Assembly: GCA_964545855.1 (NCBI GenBank)
Contig: CAZJHD010000007.1
Coordinates: 1 to 64,000 of the forward strand
Length of the DNA: 64,000 nt
Direction: 5' to 3'
Origin: CAZJHD01 sp964545855
GTDB lineage: Bacteria; Planctomycetota; UBA1135; JACQFD01
The position numbers and the translations under genes are program-made. Below are positions 8,591 through 17,242 of the stretch, piece by piece (within the stretch, counting starts at the first letter, position 1; each line of letters starts with the position of its first letter). The notes under the pieces are model-generated. The model saw nothing but the letters and a program-made list of their open reading frames with translations, made no database searches and was not told where the DNA came from.

Positions 8591-9694
8591 TCAGATCGAG
8601 TCGAAGCCCGACAGATAGGGAGCGATCGGGAGGCGGCCGTCGAGGGAGATGCCGAGCGACCGCTCGATCCGCGGGCCCGGCGGGCACTCGCCGCGCAGGC
8701 CGAGGAGGAGGTGCAACGTCTCTCCCGCGTCGAGGGCGCAGCGGTCGCCGGCGGAGCTCTCGAGGACGACGCCGCCACCCTGCGGCTCCGCCGAGACGCG
8801 CGGCAGCAGGGCCCGCGTCACGCACGTGGCGGCGACGTCCGCGCGCAGCAGCTTCGTCATGCCGAGGATCCCCGCCTGCGCCGTCGCGCCGGCGCGCAGG
8901 GCGGCGCCGAGCAGCTCCCCGTCCCAGGGGCTCGCGAGGGCGACGGTCTCCGATTCGCCGCGCTCGCGGCGGCGGCTCTCGGCGATCGCGAGACGGCCCG
9001 CGCCGCAGCCGGCGGACTCGTGCAGGACCTCCGCGAGGTCGGCGCCGCGTCCGAAGGCGGCGAAGGCGTCGATGCGGCGCGCGGCGTCGCGGTGCACCCG
9101 GACGTCGGCGATGCCCGAGCGGTAGTGCGCCGCCGATTCCGCGGGGCTCCGGTCGCTGCGCGACGACGTCGCGTGCCGCAGGCTCTCGATCGCGTCCAGG
9201 TCCTCGGGCGCGGCGCGCGCCGTGCCGGCCGCTGCGGGTTCGCCGGGGCGGGCGGGGACGCGCAGGACGATCTCCGTCCCGGCCTCCTGCCATCCGCAGC
9301 GCGCGTAGACCTCCGCCTCGTCGGCCCAGAGCACGGCGGCGGCGCAGCCGAGGGCGGCGAGCTCGCTCTCGCAGGCGGCGAGGAGCGTGCGCGCGTGGCC
9401 GCGCCGGCGGAGCGGCGGCGCCGTGACGACGCAGCCCACGAGGCCGAGACGCATCGATCCCGTCGGCGTCGTCGCCTCGCGCACGACGAGACCCGCCGCC
9501 GCGGCGATCCGGCCCTCGGACCGCACGACGCGGATCGTTCCCGTCGCCGCGGCGCCGAAGAGCGACGGCTGCTCCCGGAGGAGGAGGCCCGGCCGTCCCG
9601 GACGCAGGACCGACTGGAGGAGGTCGAGGGCCTCCCTCTGCTCGGCGTGCGACCGCGGCCCGCTCGCGCGAGCGGCGAGAGGGGGCGAGATCAA
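8591..9694 (-). CDS. GNAT-family N-acetyltransferase with C-terminal SCP2-like extension
   Basis: This 367-residue protein starts at TTG 9694, which overlaps the flgL stop as TTGA. Residues about 50-160 form a GNAT domain: the acetyl-CoA loop is PPLRRRGHARTLLAACES, followed by ALGCAAAVLWADEAEVYARCGW. The remaining two hundred residues look like the second GNAT half and sterol-carrier-like tail found in Eis-type enzymes, but this is a loose resemblance. Being last in the flagellar operon it could acetylate flagellin or its sugar, which is inference from position. Substrate unknown. Confidence 0.7.
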   Translation of the reverse strand: MISPPLAARASGPRSHAEQREALDLLQSVLRPGRPGLLLREQPSLFGAAATGTIRVVRSEGRIAAAAGLVVREATTPTGSMRLGLVGCVVTAPPLRRRGHARTLLAACESELAALGCAAAVLWADEAEVYARCGWQEAGTEIVLRVPARPGEPAAAGTARAAPEDLDAIESLRHATSSRSDRSPAESAAHYRSGIADVRVHRDAARRIDAFAAFGRGADLAEVLHESAGCGAGRLAIAESRRRERGESETVALASPWDGELLGAALRAGATAQAGILGMTKLLRADVAATCVTRALLPRVSAEPQGGGVVLESSAGDRCALDAGETLHLLLGLRGECPPGPRIERSLGISLDGRLPIAPYLSGFDSI

Positions 9695-11133
9695 CCGAGG
9701 AACGCGAGGACGTTCAGCTGGAGGAGCCGTGCGCCCGCCTGCTGCGCCGCCTCGAGAGCCGTGAGCGACTGGTTCAGGCCGACGATCGACTTCGAGAGAT
9801 CGGCGTCCTCGAGGTTCGAGATCACGGAGGCGATGTGGTCCTTGGCGGCGCCGATGCGCTCGCCCGCGTTCTCGGCGATCCGGGCGCGCGACCCGAGGGT
9901 CGCGATCGTGAGCAGCGTGTTCTCGAAGTTCCGGTCGATCTCGCGCCCGCGCGCCTCGAGGGAGTGCTTGCGGACCTCCGGAGAGAGGTTCGCGTAGTCG
10001 CGGAGGTCGTCGCGGAGGCCACGGAGGGCCTGGAAGAGGTTGCTGGTGCCGGCGTGGTCCACCACCTCGGTGCCGGCGCGCACGATGGCGCGCGAGTCGA
10101 CGTTGGTGGTCGCCTTGGTGGCCGAGTCGACGATCACCTGGTTCGCGCTGAAGTCGATGGCGGTCTTCGTGGCGCCGCCGTCCGTCGAGAGGAAGCCCGT
10201 CGAGGCGATGGAGACGCTCCCCTGGAATCCGGGCGTCAACGACGAGACGTCGACGCGCACGACGCCGCCGTTGCCGTCGGCGACGGCGAGATCCGTCTCC
10301 GATCCGGTGAAGGCCACGGCGGGGCCGCCGTTCAGGGAGATCGTGCCGTTCGCGGAGTCCACCTGGAGGACGTGCGTGCCGGCGGCGCCGATCACCGTGT
10401 CGAGGGCCGCCGACGATGCCGAGGGTCGGATCCCCGAGACGGAGTCGCCTCCGCCGAGAGCGCCGTCGCCGAGGGTCGTCGTGCCGTGGAGCACGAGGAG
10501 CTTGCTGCGATCGAGTGCGGAGTCGGTTCCGGTGCCCGGGGCGGCGCCCGTGCCGCCGCCGAAGAAGGCCGAGACCGCGCGCGCCATCTTCGCGAAGACC
10601 GTGGGTCCGGCGGCGCTCGTCGCGACGGCGAGGGCGTCGCCGATGGGCACCGTCGGGGCCTCGCCGTTCCCCTGGTAGACGACGCCGTTCTCCGTCGTGC
10701 CGTAGGGCGTCTTCGTCGACGTGCCGCCGAAGAGGTAGCCGAAGCCGTCGCGCTGATTGGCGATCTCGAGGGCCTGGGAGAGGATCCCGTCGATCTGCTC
10801 GGCGAGCGCGAGGCGGTCCTGGTCCGTGAGCGCCGGATTGTGCGCGGCCACGGAGACCGACTTCGCCTCCGCGAGGAGTCCGCTCAGCGACTGGAGCGCC
10901 GCGGCGCCCGCGTTCAGGCGGTCCTTGGCGGCGACGAGCGTCGCCTCGAAGCCGTCGAGCGCGTCCTGGCGGGCGCGGGAGACGAGCGACTGCGACGCGG
11001 CGGCCGGGTCGTCGGAGGCGCGGAGCCAGCGCTTCCCCGTCGCCACCTCGAGCTGCTTCTCGAGGAGACGCTCCGTGTGGCGCTGCACGCCGTCGAGGGC
11101 TTGCTGATGCAGGATCTGCTGCGTGATGCGCAC
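9691..11133 (-). CDS. flgL: Flagellar hook-associated protein 3 (hook-filament junction)
   Basis: 480 residues from GTG 11133. The N-terminus (VRITQQILHQQALDGVQ, then LEVATGKRWLRASDDPAAA) is the flagellin-like D0/D1 helix region of FlgL. The C-terminus (DLSKSIVGLNQSLTALEAAQQ) is the matching D1/D0 helix. The middle of about 250 residues is variable and surface exposed. FlgL joins the hook-associated protein FlgK to the filament outside the cell. A strong ribosome binding site, AAAGGAG, lies 8 nt before the start. The gene follows flgK by 18 bp. Confidence 0.95.
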   Translation of the reverse strand: MRITQQILHQQALDGVQRHTERLLEKQLEVATGKRWLRASDDPAAASQSLVSRARQDALDGFEATLVAAKDRLNAGAAALQSLSGLLAEAKSVSVAAHNPALTDQDRLALAEQIDGILSQALEIANQRDGFGYLFGGTSTKTPYGTTENGVVYQGNGEAPTVPIGDALAVATSAAGPTVFAKMARAVSAFFGGGTGAAPGTGTDSALDRSKLLVLHGTTTLGDGALGGGDSVSGIRPSASSAALDTVIGAAGTHVLQVDSANGTISLNGGPAVAFTGSETDLAVADGNGGVVRVDVSSLTPGFQGSVSIASTGFLSTDGGATKTAIDFSANQVIVDSATKATTNVDSRAIVRAGTEVVDHAGTSNLFQALRGLRDDLRDYANLSPEVRKHSLEARGREIDRNFENTLLTIATLGSRARIAENAGERIGAAKDHIASVISNLEDADLSKSIVGLNQSLTALEAAQQAGARLLQLNVLAFLG

Positions 11134-11141
11134 GGGTTCAT

Positions 11142-11148
11142 CTCCTTT
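11142..11148 (-). promoter_or_regulatory. Strong ribosome binding site of flgL
   Basis: On the minus strand AAAGGAG stands 8 nt before GTG 11133. It is the best Shine-Dalgarno match noted in the flagellar operon and supports the GTG start. Confidence 0.75.
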
Positions 11149-11151
11149 CGA

Positions 11152-13479
11152 TCAGCGGACCAGGTCGAGGAGCGACGCGGTCGTCTCCTGGACGATGCGG
11201 ACGTAGCGGCCCGCGGCCTCGAAGGCCTGCTGGAAGCGGACGAGGGCCGCCATCTCCTCCTCCAGGGAGACGCCCGAGACTTCCTCGCGCTGGCGCGTGA
11301 GGTCGTTCACCAGCAGCTCCTGCGCCTCCTCGAAATCGCTCGCGCGCTTCGCGTCGAAGCCCAGGTCGGCGACGGTGGTCGCGAGGTACGACGAGATCGG
11401 GATGCCGCCGAGGGTGTCGAGGCTCTCGTCCTGGAGCGCGAGGATCCGGTTCAGGGCGCCGCCATCGGCGGGAGACCCCGTGAGCGACGCCGAGAGCAGG
11501 CTCCCGTCGGCGGCGAGATCGCTGCGCACGGCGATGTCCGACGCCGACGATCCCGTGAAGAAGGAGTTCAGCCCGAGGGCCACGAGCGCGTCCGAGGAGT
11601 CGGACCGCGCGAGGACGTCGAGGCGGAAGGAGTCGTTCGCGGTCTTGGAGATCACGCCGGGCCCGAGGGCGAGCCGGACTTCGTCCTTCACCTCGATCGC
11701 CTCTCCCGGCGAGTAGCCCTCGCCCACCTCGAGGGTCGCGATGCGCGTTCCCGTGGAGTCGAAGACGCCGACCGTGAGCCCCGGCGTCACGCCGATCGTC
11801 CCGTCGCCGTCGGCGGCGAAGGTCCACGCGTCGTTCGCCTCGCCGGTGTAGCTCCCGGTGACGAGGGGCGCCGCCGTCGTCGTGGCTCCCGTGTCGATCG
11901 TCGTCGAGAAGCCGAGAGCCCCGTTGGGCGAGCCGGCGCCGTCGGTCACCAGCAGCGAGGAGGACGTTCCCGTCGTCGACGACACGATCGCGAGCGCACC
12001 GTGGTCGACGCCGACGGTCGCGCCCGTGATCTGCGACGCGATGGCGGCGGCGACCTCGCTCGCCGTCGCGTTCGCGATGTCGGCGAACTGCGACGTGGTG
12101 AAGGTGACCGTCTGGGCCGGGCCGCCGTCGACGGCGATCTGCAGCGTCGCGCCGTTGGTGAGGGCGAAGGGGCCCGTGGCCCCGCTCGTGAGCGCGGCGG
12201 CCTCGCCGCCGAAGGCGCCGGCGACGCCCGGGTTCGGGTCGAGCCGCGGGCTGAAGTCGAAGCGATGACCCGGCGCCGCCGTGATGCGGAGCCGGCCGTC
12301 GGCGTCGAGGGACGTGGAGAGGTTCGAGATCGAGCCGATGCGCGCCGAGAGGTCGCTCAGGCTCTCCGCGGGATCGACGGCGACGCGGTGCTTCTCGACG
12401 GCGCCCGTCTTCGTGTTCTCGACGGTGATCCAGAGGTCGCCCTTCTCGACGGGGAAGGGGAGCCCCGCCGAGGAGAGCGGGAGGCCGGCGCCCGAGAGGC
12501 CGAGGGCCGGGCCGTTCGCGGCGAGCAGGGAGGCGAAGCCGCCCGAGAGCGGAATGCCCGTCGCGTGGATGCGGTTGAAGTCGACGAGGAGCGAGCGCGC
12601 GAAGGTGTCGGTGCGCTCCGCGAGGACGCCGACGGCGTTCTCGGAGAGCTTCAGCAGCCCCGCCACGGCGCCGTTGCCGACGGCGATCGACCCGATGCCG
12701 CCGTCGATCCGGAGCTCCGGAGCGCCGCCGGGGCCCGTCTTCAGCTGGAGGGCGAAGGAGGTCTTGCCGCTCACGAGCGAGTGGCCGCCCAGCAGGACGC
12801 GGAGGCTCCCGTTCGGGTCGGCGATGGTCTTCACCTCGACGAGCTTCCCGAGATCCTGCACGAGGACCTGACGGCGGTCCTCGAGCCCGTGGGGCTGGGC
12901 GCCCTTCGCCTTCAGGCGCGAGATCTCGAGGTTCAGCTCGGCGATCTGATCGGTGATCCGATTCACCTCGGCGACGCGGATCTCGGCGTCGGCGCGGGCG
13001 TCGCGGCGGAACGCGCCGAGTCGGCTCGAGAGCTCCCGCAGGGATCCGGCGAGGTTCTGCCCCGTGGTGAGCACGTCCGTGCGTCCGACGAGGTCGTCGG
13101 GGTGCGCGGCCAGCGACGAGAGGGCGCCGAAGACGTCGCCGAGGAGCGCCGGGAGCCCCGTGCCGCCGACGCCGCCGACCAGGGACTCGAGCTGCTGGAA
13201 GCCCGCCCGCTCGACGCCGAGGCGCGAGAGGACGGAGTGGTGCGCGAGGAGGCGCTGCTCGACGGCGTGGTCGACGGTGCGTCGGATGTCCGCGATCCCG
13301 ACGCCCGTCCCGAAGGAGAGACCGCCGATCGTGACCGGCGCCGCCTCGCCGAGGATCACCTGCCGGCGCGTGTAGCCGGGGGTGTTCGCGTTGGCGATGT
13401 TGTTGCCGATCGTCGACAGCGCCGCCTGCGCCGTGAGGAGCGACTTCAGACCCGTATCGAATCCGACGGAGAGCGACAT
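11152..13479 (-). CDS. flgK: Flagellar hook-associated protein 1
   Basis: 775 residues from ATG 13479. The N-terminus has the rod/hook family signature (ALSTIGNNIANANTPGYTRRQV). The C-terminus, VRFQQAFEAAGRYVRIVQ, is the pairing helix typical of FlgK. The central part contains repeat-like beta-rich insertions (TVTFTTSQFADIANATASEV near 440) and makes the protein longer than the roughly 550 residues of E. coli FlgK. It caps the hook and joins FlgL. GGAGG lies about 10 nt before the start, inside the end of the upstream gene, so translation is probably coupled. Confidence 0.95.
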   Translation of the reverse strand: MSLSVGFDTGLKSLLTAQAALSTIGNNIANANTPGYTRRQVILGEAAPVTIGGLSFGTGVGIADIRRTVDHAVEQRLLAHHSVLSRLGVERAGFQQLESLVGGVGGTGLPALLGDVFGALSSLAAHPDDLVGRTDVLTTGQNLAGSLRELSSRLGAFRRDARADAEIRVAEVNRITDQIAELNLEISRLKAKGAQPHGLEDRRQVLVQDLGKLVEVKTIADPNGSLRVLLGGHSLVSGKTSFALQLKTGPGGAPELRIDGGIGSIAVGNGAVAGLLKLSENAVGVLAERTDTFARSLLVDFNRIHATGIPLSGGFASLLAANGPALGLSGAGLPLSSAGLPFPVEKGDLWITVENTKTGAVEKHRVAVDPAESLSDLSARIGSISNLSTSLDADGRLRITAAPGHRFDFSPRLDPNPGVAGAFGGEAAALTSGATGPFALTNGATLQIAVDGGPAQTVTFTTSQFADIANATASEVAAAIASQITGATVGVDHGALAIVSSTTGTSSSLLVTDGAGSPNGALGFSTTIDTGATTTAAPLVTGSYTGEANDAWTFAADGDGTIGVTPGLTVGVFDSTGTRIATLEVGEGYSPGEAIEVKDEVRLALGPGVISKTANDSFRLDVLARSDSSDALVALGLNSFFTGSSASDIAVRSDLAADGSLLSASLTGSPADGGALNRILALQDESLDTLGGIPISSYLATTVADLGFDAKRASDFEEAQELLVNDLTRQREEVSGVSLEEEMAALVRFQQAFEAAGRYVRIVQETTASLLDLVR

Positions 13480-13482
13480 GGG

Positions 13483-13956
13483 TCAGACCTCCACGTTCAC
13501 GAGACGGCCGCCCGGGGGCGCGGACGCGCCGTCGGTCTCGACGCCGGCGGCGCGCAGGAGCACGGCGACGGCGCCGCCGTAGACGTCGGCGAGCTCGCGG
13601 GCGAGCGTGCGCAGGCGCGTGGCGCGCGCGGTCACCTCGACCGTCGCGGCGCGGAGCTTCTCCCGCAGACCGTGGAGCGTCTCCCGGGGAGCGCCCGGGA
13701 TCTCCGCCAGGTCGGCGAGGGAGGGACGTCGCGCGCCGACGGCGGCCGCGCCGAGGGACGCCTCCCGTTCGCGGGCGAGGGCCTGGGCGCGCGCCGACAG
13801 ACCGCCGATCGATTCGAGGTGGGCCTGGAACTCGTCGAAGCGGCGGCTCGAGGCGGCCGTCAGGGCGCCCTCGAGCGACTCGGCGATCGAGTGCTGCACG
13901 GCGAGCTCGCGCTCGAGGCCGGCGGTGAGGACGGGGAACGAGACGGAGGGGCCCAT
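13483..13956 (-). CDS. FlgN-like flagellar export chaperone
   Basis: 157 residues from ATG 13956, with GGAGG about 8 nt before it. The protein is almost wholly helical and charged (LERELAVQHSIAESLEGAL, then ALAREREASL, LRTLARELADVYGGAVAVLL). This fits the FlgN class, which holds FlgK and FlgL before export. Sequence identity in this family is low, so the call rests mainly on size, helical content and its place directly before flgK. It sits 3 bp before flgK and 3 bp after flgJ. Confidence 0.65.
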   Translation of the reverse strand: MGPSVSFPVLTAGLERELAVQHSIAESLEGALTAASSRRFDEFQAHLESIGGLSARAQALAREREASLGAAAVGARRPSLADLAEIPGAPRETLHGLREKLRAATVEVTARATRLRTLARELADVYGGAVAVLLRAAGVETDGASAPPGGRLVNVEV

Positions 13957-13959
13957 CGC

Positions 13960-14352
13960 TCAGACCTCCGGCGCAGCCGGAGCGGACGGCGCGGGGAGCG
14001 GGGAGGCGGCGCTGGCGGGCTCGAGAGCCGCCTGCGCACGCTCCGTGCGCTCGATCGATTCCAGGATGTCGCGCGACAGGCCGAGGCCGCCGCGCGCGGC
14101 GAGGGCGTCGCCCATCATGCGGTCGAAGATCCCCTCGAACACTTGCGAGCCGGGCGTGTCGCCGAAGAGCCGGAGGTCGCCGGCCTGACGCATCTCCGAG
14201 AGGAGCATCGAGGTGAGGACCGCCTCGAACTTCTCGGCCACCTGCGCCGCGTCGACGCTCCCGTCGGCGCGCCGACCGAGGCCGAGCTCGGAGGCGACGT
14301 CGGACCCCGGGACGGCGGCCGGAGCCGCCGGATCGATCGCGAGGGCGCTCAA
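13960..14352 (-). CDS. flgJ: FlgJ-type rod-binding protein, no peptidoglycan hydrolase domain
   Basis: 130 residues from TTG 14352, which overlaps the flgI stop (TTGA). The rod-binding core is clear: VAEKFEAVLTSMLLSEMRQA, then GSQVFEGIFDRMMGDALAARGGLGLSRDI. Enteric FlgJ has a second domain that cuts peptidoglycan for the rod; here it is absent and replaced by a short Pro/Ala-rich tail. Single-domain FlgJ is common outside the gammaproteobacteria, and a separate hydrolase must then open the wall. Confidence 0.85.
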   Translation of the reverse strand: MSALAIDPAAPAAVPGSDVASELGLGRRADGSVDAAQVAEKFEAVLTSMLLSEMRQAGDLRLFGDTPGSQVFEGIFDRMMGDALAARGGLGLSRDILESIERTERAQAALEPASAASPLPAPSAPAAPEV

Positions 14353-15575
14353 TGGATCACCACCTCGGCGTAGAGAGCGCCGGCGGCGTGGAGCTGGGAG
14401 AGGATGTCCACCAGCTCGCGGGGCGTGGCGCCGAGAGCGCTCAGGGCCTCCGTGAGCTCCGTCAGCGTCGTCGCGCCCCGGAGCATCGTGAGGGGGCGCG
14501 CCTCCTCCGTCGCCGTCACGTCGGAGCGCGGCACCTCGCGGGTCTCGCCCGTCGTCGAGAAGGGGGCGGGCTGCGAGACGGTGGGCGTCTCGGCGATGGA
14601 GATGGTCAGGTTGCCGCGTGCGATGAGGCAGGGGCCGAGCCGCGGATGTCCCGTCACCAGCACCGTCGACGTCTTCTCGTTGAGGACGATGCGCGGGCGG
14701 ACGAAGGGCACGATCGTGAGATCGAGGATCGAGGCCAGCAGCCGCGGGAACTTCCCGCTCTCCTCGGTGCAGTCCGCCGGCAGCGCGACGCGCACCGTGC
14801 GCGAGTTGAGCGCGGTCGCCGATCCCGGCAGGAGCGCGTTCACGGCCTGCCCGAGCTTGTCGGCGACCTGGAACTCCTCGCGCTTCAGATCGAGGTGGAT
14901 CGCGTTCCCTTCGGAGATCGGGCTCATCTGCACCGCGAGGGACGCGCCGCGCTCGATGAGGGCGCCCTGCGGGAGGAAGCCGGCCGTCGTGTGGTTCTTC
15001 TGGACCGTGGCCGCCTGACCGGAGGCGAGGAAGCCGCCCACGACGAGGGCGCCCTGCGCGACCGCGATGGCGGGGCCGTCGGCGGCGCCGTACATCGGCG
15101 TGCGCACGAGCAGGCCGCCCACGAGGCTCTTCGCGTCGCCGTAGCTGGAGACGGCGCAGTCGAGGAGCTGTCCCTCCTGCGGGTAGGGCGGGAGCGTCGC
15201 GGTGACGGTGACGATCGCCACGTTGTTCGAGGCGAGGTCCTGCGACGAGACGGTCACGTTCAGCTTCGCCGCGAGGTTCGCGATCTGCTGCTTCGTGAAG
15301 TTCGCCGTGTCGCCCGTGGCGGCGAGGCCGACCACGAGTCCGAATCCCGTGATCATGTTGGAGCGGATCCCGCGGACGCTCACGAGGTCGCCCACGCGCA
15401 CGGGGATGCCGCCGGAGTAGGCGACGGCGCTCGACGGCGCTGGAGCCGTTCCGGCCGTCGCGTCGGGAGCGAACGTTGCGGGGACGGGCGCCGAGATCGC
15501 CGCCGTCGAGGGCGCCGACGCATCGGGACCCTGGAGCGCGGCGGCGAGCGCGAGGGCGACCGGGAGGAGAGCCAT
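14349..15575 (-). CDS. flgI: Flagellar P-ring protein
   Basis: 408 residues from ATG 15575. A signal peptide (MALLPVALALAAALQG) precedes the FlgI core: VRVGDLVSVRGIRSNMITGFGLVVGLA, here cited as VRGIRSNMITGFGLVVGL, then SNNVAIVTVTATLPPY and the end domain (TTLTELTEALSALGATPRE). FlgI forms the periplasmic bushing around the rod in the peptidoglycan layer. GAGGA lies about 8 nt before the start. The gene is 11 bp downstream of flgH and overlaps flgJ by 4 bp. A P-ring implies a diderm envelope with peptidoglycan. Confidence 0.93.
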   Translation of the reverse strand: MALLPVALALAAALQGPDASAPSTAAISAPVPATFAPDATAGTAPAPSSAVAYSGGIPVRVGDLVSVRGIRSNMITGFGLVVGLAATGDTANFTKQQIANLAAKLNVTVSSQDLASNNVAIVTVTATLPPYPQEGQLLDCAVSSYGDAKSLVGGLLVRTPMYGAADGPAIAVAQGALVVGGFLASGQAATVQKNHTTAGFLPQGALIERGASLAVQMSPISEGNAIHLDLKREEFQVADKLGQAVNALLPGSATALNSRTVRVALPADCTEESGKFPRLLASILDLTIVPFVRPRIVLNEKTSTVLVTGHPRLGPCLIARGNLTISIAETPTVSQPAPFSTTGETREVPRSDVTATEEARPLTMLRGATTLTELTEALSALGATPRELVDILSQLHAAGALYAEVVIH

Positions 15576-15586
15576 GGTCGCGATCC

Positions 15587-16228
15587 TCAGAAGGGCCAGA
15601 GGAGGTGGACCACGAAGTCGAAGATCGACGCGATGGCGCCCTTCGTCGTCGTCCGCGTGAGCGGGCCGTCGCCGGCGTAGGAGATGTCGGCGTTCGCCAC
15701 CTGCTCGCTCTTCACCGTGTTCAGCGCGGTGACGTCCTCGGTGCGGACGATGCCGCGGATCTCGATGGTCTTCGTCTCGTCGTCGACGCGGATCGTGCGA
15801 CGGCCGAGCACGACGAGGTTGCCGTTCGGCAGGAGATCGAGGACCTGCACCTGGATGCGCGTCTCGAAGCGGTTCTGCTTCGACTGGTCGGCCTTGCCGT
15901 CGAAGGCGCTCGCGTGGCTCGCCTCGAAGGACGGGAGCGTCCCGAAGGCCTTCGGCGCGATGTCGAAGTTCGCGATCTTCGCGGAGAGCGACCCCGAACG
16001 GTCGGTGGTGGTCTGCTCGGAGTTGGAGACGTCGGTGCTCTCCGAGATGACGATGGTGAGCGTGTCCCCGATCCGGCGGGCGGAGTTGTTCGTGATGAAG
16101 TTCGCGTAGCGCCCCTCGTCGCGCCACAGGGACGGCCCCTGGGCCTCGACGGCGCCGGCCGCGCCGGCGAGCGCGAGGAGCCCGAGCACGAGGGAAGGCG
16201 CGGAGCGATGCGAGGCGCGACGAGTCAT
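15587..16228 (-). CDS. flgH: Flagellar L-ring protein, apparently not a lipoprotein
   Basis: 213 residues. The core matches FlgH: SLWRDEGRYANFITNNSARR, IGDTLTIVISESTDVSN, then GNLVVLGRRTIRVDDETKTI and VTALNTVKSEQVANADISYAG. FlgH forms the ring in the outer membrane. The signal peptide (LVLGLLALAGAAGAVEAQ) ends in a normal peptidase-I site and the protein contains no cysteine, so it lacks the lipid anchor of enteric FlgH. The start overlaps the flgA stop by 4 bp. Confidence 0.92.
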   Translation of the reverse strand: MTRRASHRSAPSLVLGLLALAGAAGAVEAQGPSLWRDEGRYANFITNNSARRIGDTLTIVISESTDVSNSEQTTTDRSGSLSAKIANFDIAPKAFGTLPSFEASHASAFDGKADQSKQNRFETRIQVQVLDLLPNGNLVVLGRRTIRVDDETKTIEIRGIVRTEDVTALNTVKSEQVANADISYAGDGPLTRTTTKGAIASIFDFVVHLLWPF

Positions 16229-17232
16229 CGATTCTCCTTGCTCACGTCGGAGGCGAGTCCGAGGGTTCCGTCCTCGCGCACCTGGGCGAGGATCGTCTTG
16301 CCGGTCTCGAGGCAGACGGCGGGGACGCGCGCGCCGATCGTCGCGTCGCTCTCGAGGCGGACGTTCGCCTCGATGCGGAGCGCGCCGCGGACGATCACGA
16401 GCCGCGACTGCTCTCCCTTGCGGAAGACGGGAGCGCGCGTGAGGTCGGCGGCGACGAGGATCGCGCCCTTCGCGACGGGGCGCGCGAGGATGCGGCCCCG
16501 CAGCAGCTCCGGGTCGGAGACGGCCTCTCCGACGAAGTCGGTCATGTCGCGGACCTCGGCGGCGATGCCCGCCGCGTCGGCCGGATCGCCGGCGGCGACG
16601 GCCGCCGTCGCGACGAGCACGCGCAGCTCGACCTTCACGCGCACCGGGACGGTGCAGCTCGCGAGGCGCTCGGGGCCCGAGCGCGCGAGGACGTCGACGA
16701 GGAAGGTTCCCCGGAGGGTCTTCGTGCGCGGCGTCGCCTCGAGGACGATGGCTCCCTCCTCGCGGCGCGGGAGGGGCACCTCGAGCGGCGCGACGCCGCC
16801 CGCGATCTCGACGGTGGCACCGGCCGTGAGGCCCGCGCGCACGGAGTCGAGGGCGACGCGGGAGACCTCCGCTGCGTCGACCGGACGCGTCTCGACGGCG
16901 ACGAGCGTTCCGGCGCCGACGAGGCGGTACTCGGCGCGCTCGATGCCGGCGGCGGCGAGCTTCGCGTCGACGGTGGCGGCGAGGAGACGGCGCTCGGAGC
17001 CGGGGATCGGGGAGTAGCCGATCGCGAGGGCTCCGAGGGTCGCGGCCCCGGGTCCGGTGAGGTCGGCGACGTCGGCGAGGACGAACTCGGTGCCGCGGAC
17101 TGCCGCCCTCGGTCGGAGCTGCACGACCGTGATCGCGGGCGCCGCCGGAGGAGGCGCGGGCACGTCGCCGGACGGAGCCGCCGCCCAGGCGAGGGCCGCG
17201 AGGGCGAGAGGGAGCGCGCAGGGAGCGAGCAT
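16225..17232 (-). CDS. flgA: Flagellar P-ring assembly chaperone
   Basis: 335 residues from ATG 17232, which has GAGGTG about 7 nt upstream; a GTG at 17241 would add three residues. A signal peptide (MLAPCALPLALAALAWAAA) is followed by a long periplasmic region. The C-terminal SAF-type domain is recognisable: GAILVAADLTRAPVFRKGEQ, then LRIEANVRLESDATIGARVP. FlgA helps FlgI assemble in the periplasm. It is longer than enteric FlgA (about 220). The place between flgG and flgH supports the call. Confidence 0.88.
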   Translation of the reverse strand: MLAPCALPLALAALAWAAAPSGDVPAPPPAAPAITVVQLRPRAAVRGTEFVLADVADLTGPGAATLGALAIGYSPIPGSERRLLAATVDAKLAAAGIERAEYRLVGAGTLVAVETRPVDAAEVSRVALDSVRAGLTAGATVEIAGGVAPLEVPLPRREEGAIVLEATPRTKTLRGTFLVDVLARSGPERLASCTVPVRVKVELRVLVATAAVAAGDPADAAGIAAEVRDMTDFVGEAVSDPELLRGRILARPVAKGAILVAADLTRAPVFRKGEQSRLVIVRGALRIEANVRLESDATIGARVPAVCLETGKTILAQVREDGTLGLASDVSKENR

Positions 17233-17242
17233 GGTCGTCACC

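Noticed and set aside
9835..14373. Plus-strand open frame of 1512 codons antisense to flgL, flgK and flgJ
   Set aside because: The minus-strand products are clear flagellar proteins. The plus-strand translation is low-complexity charged sequence.
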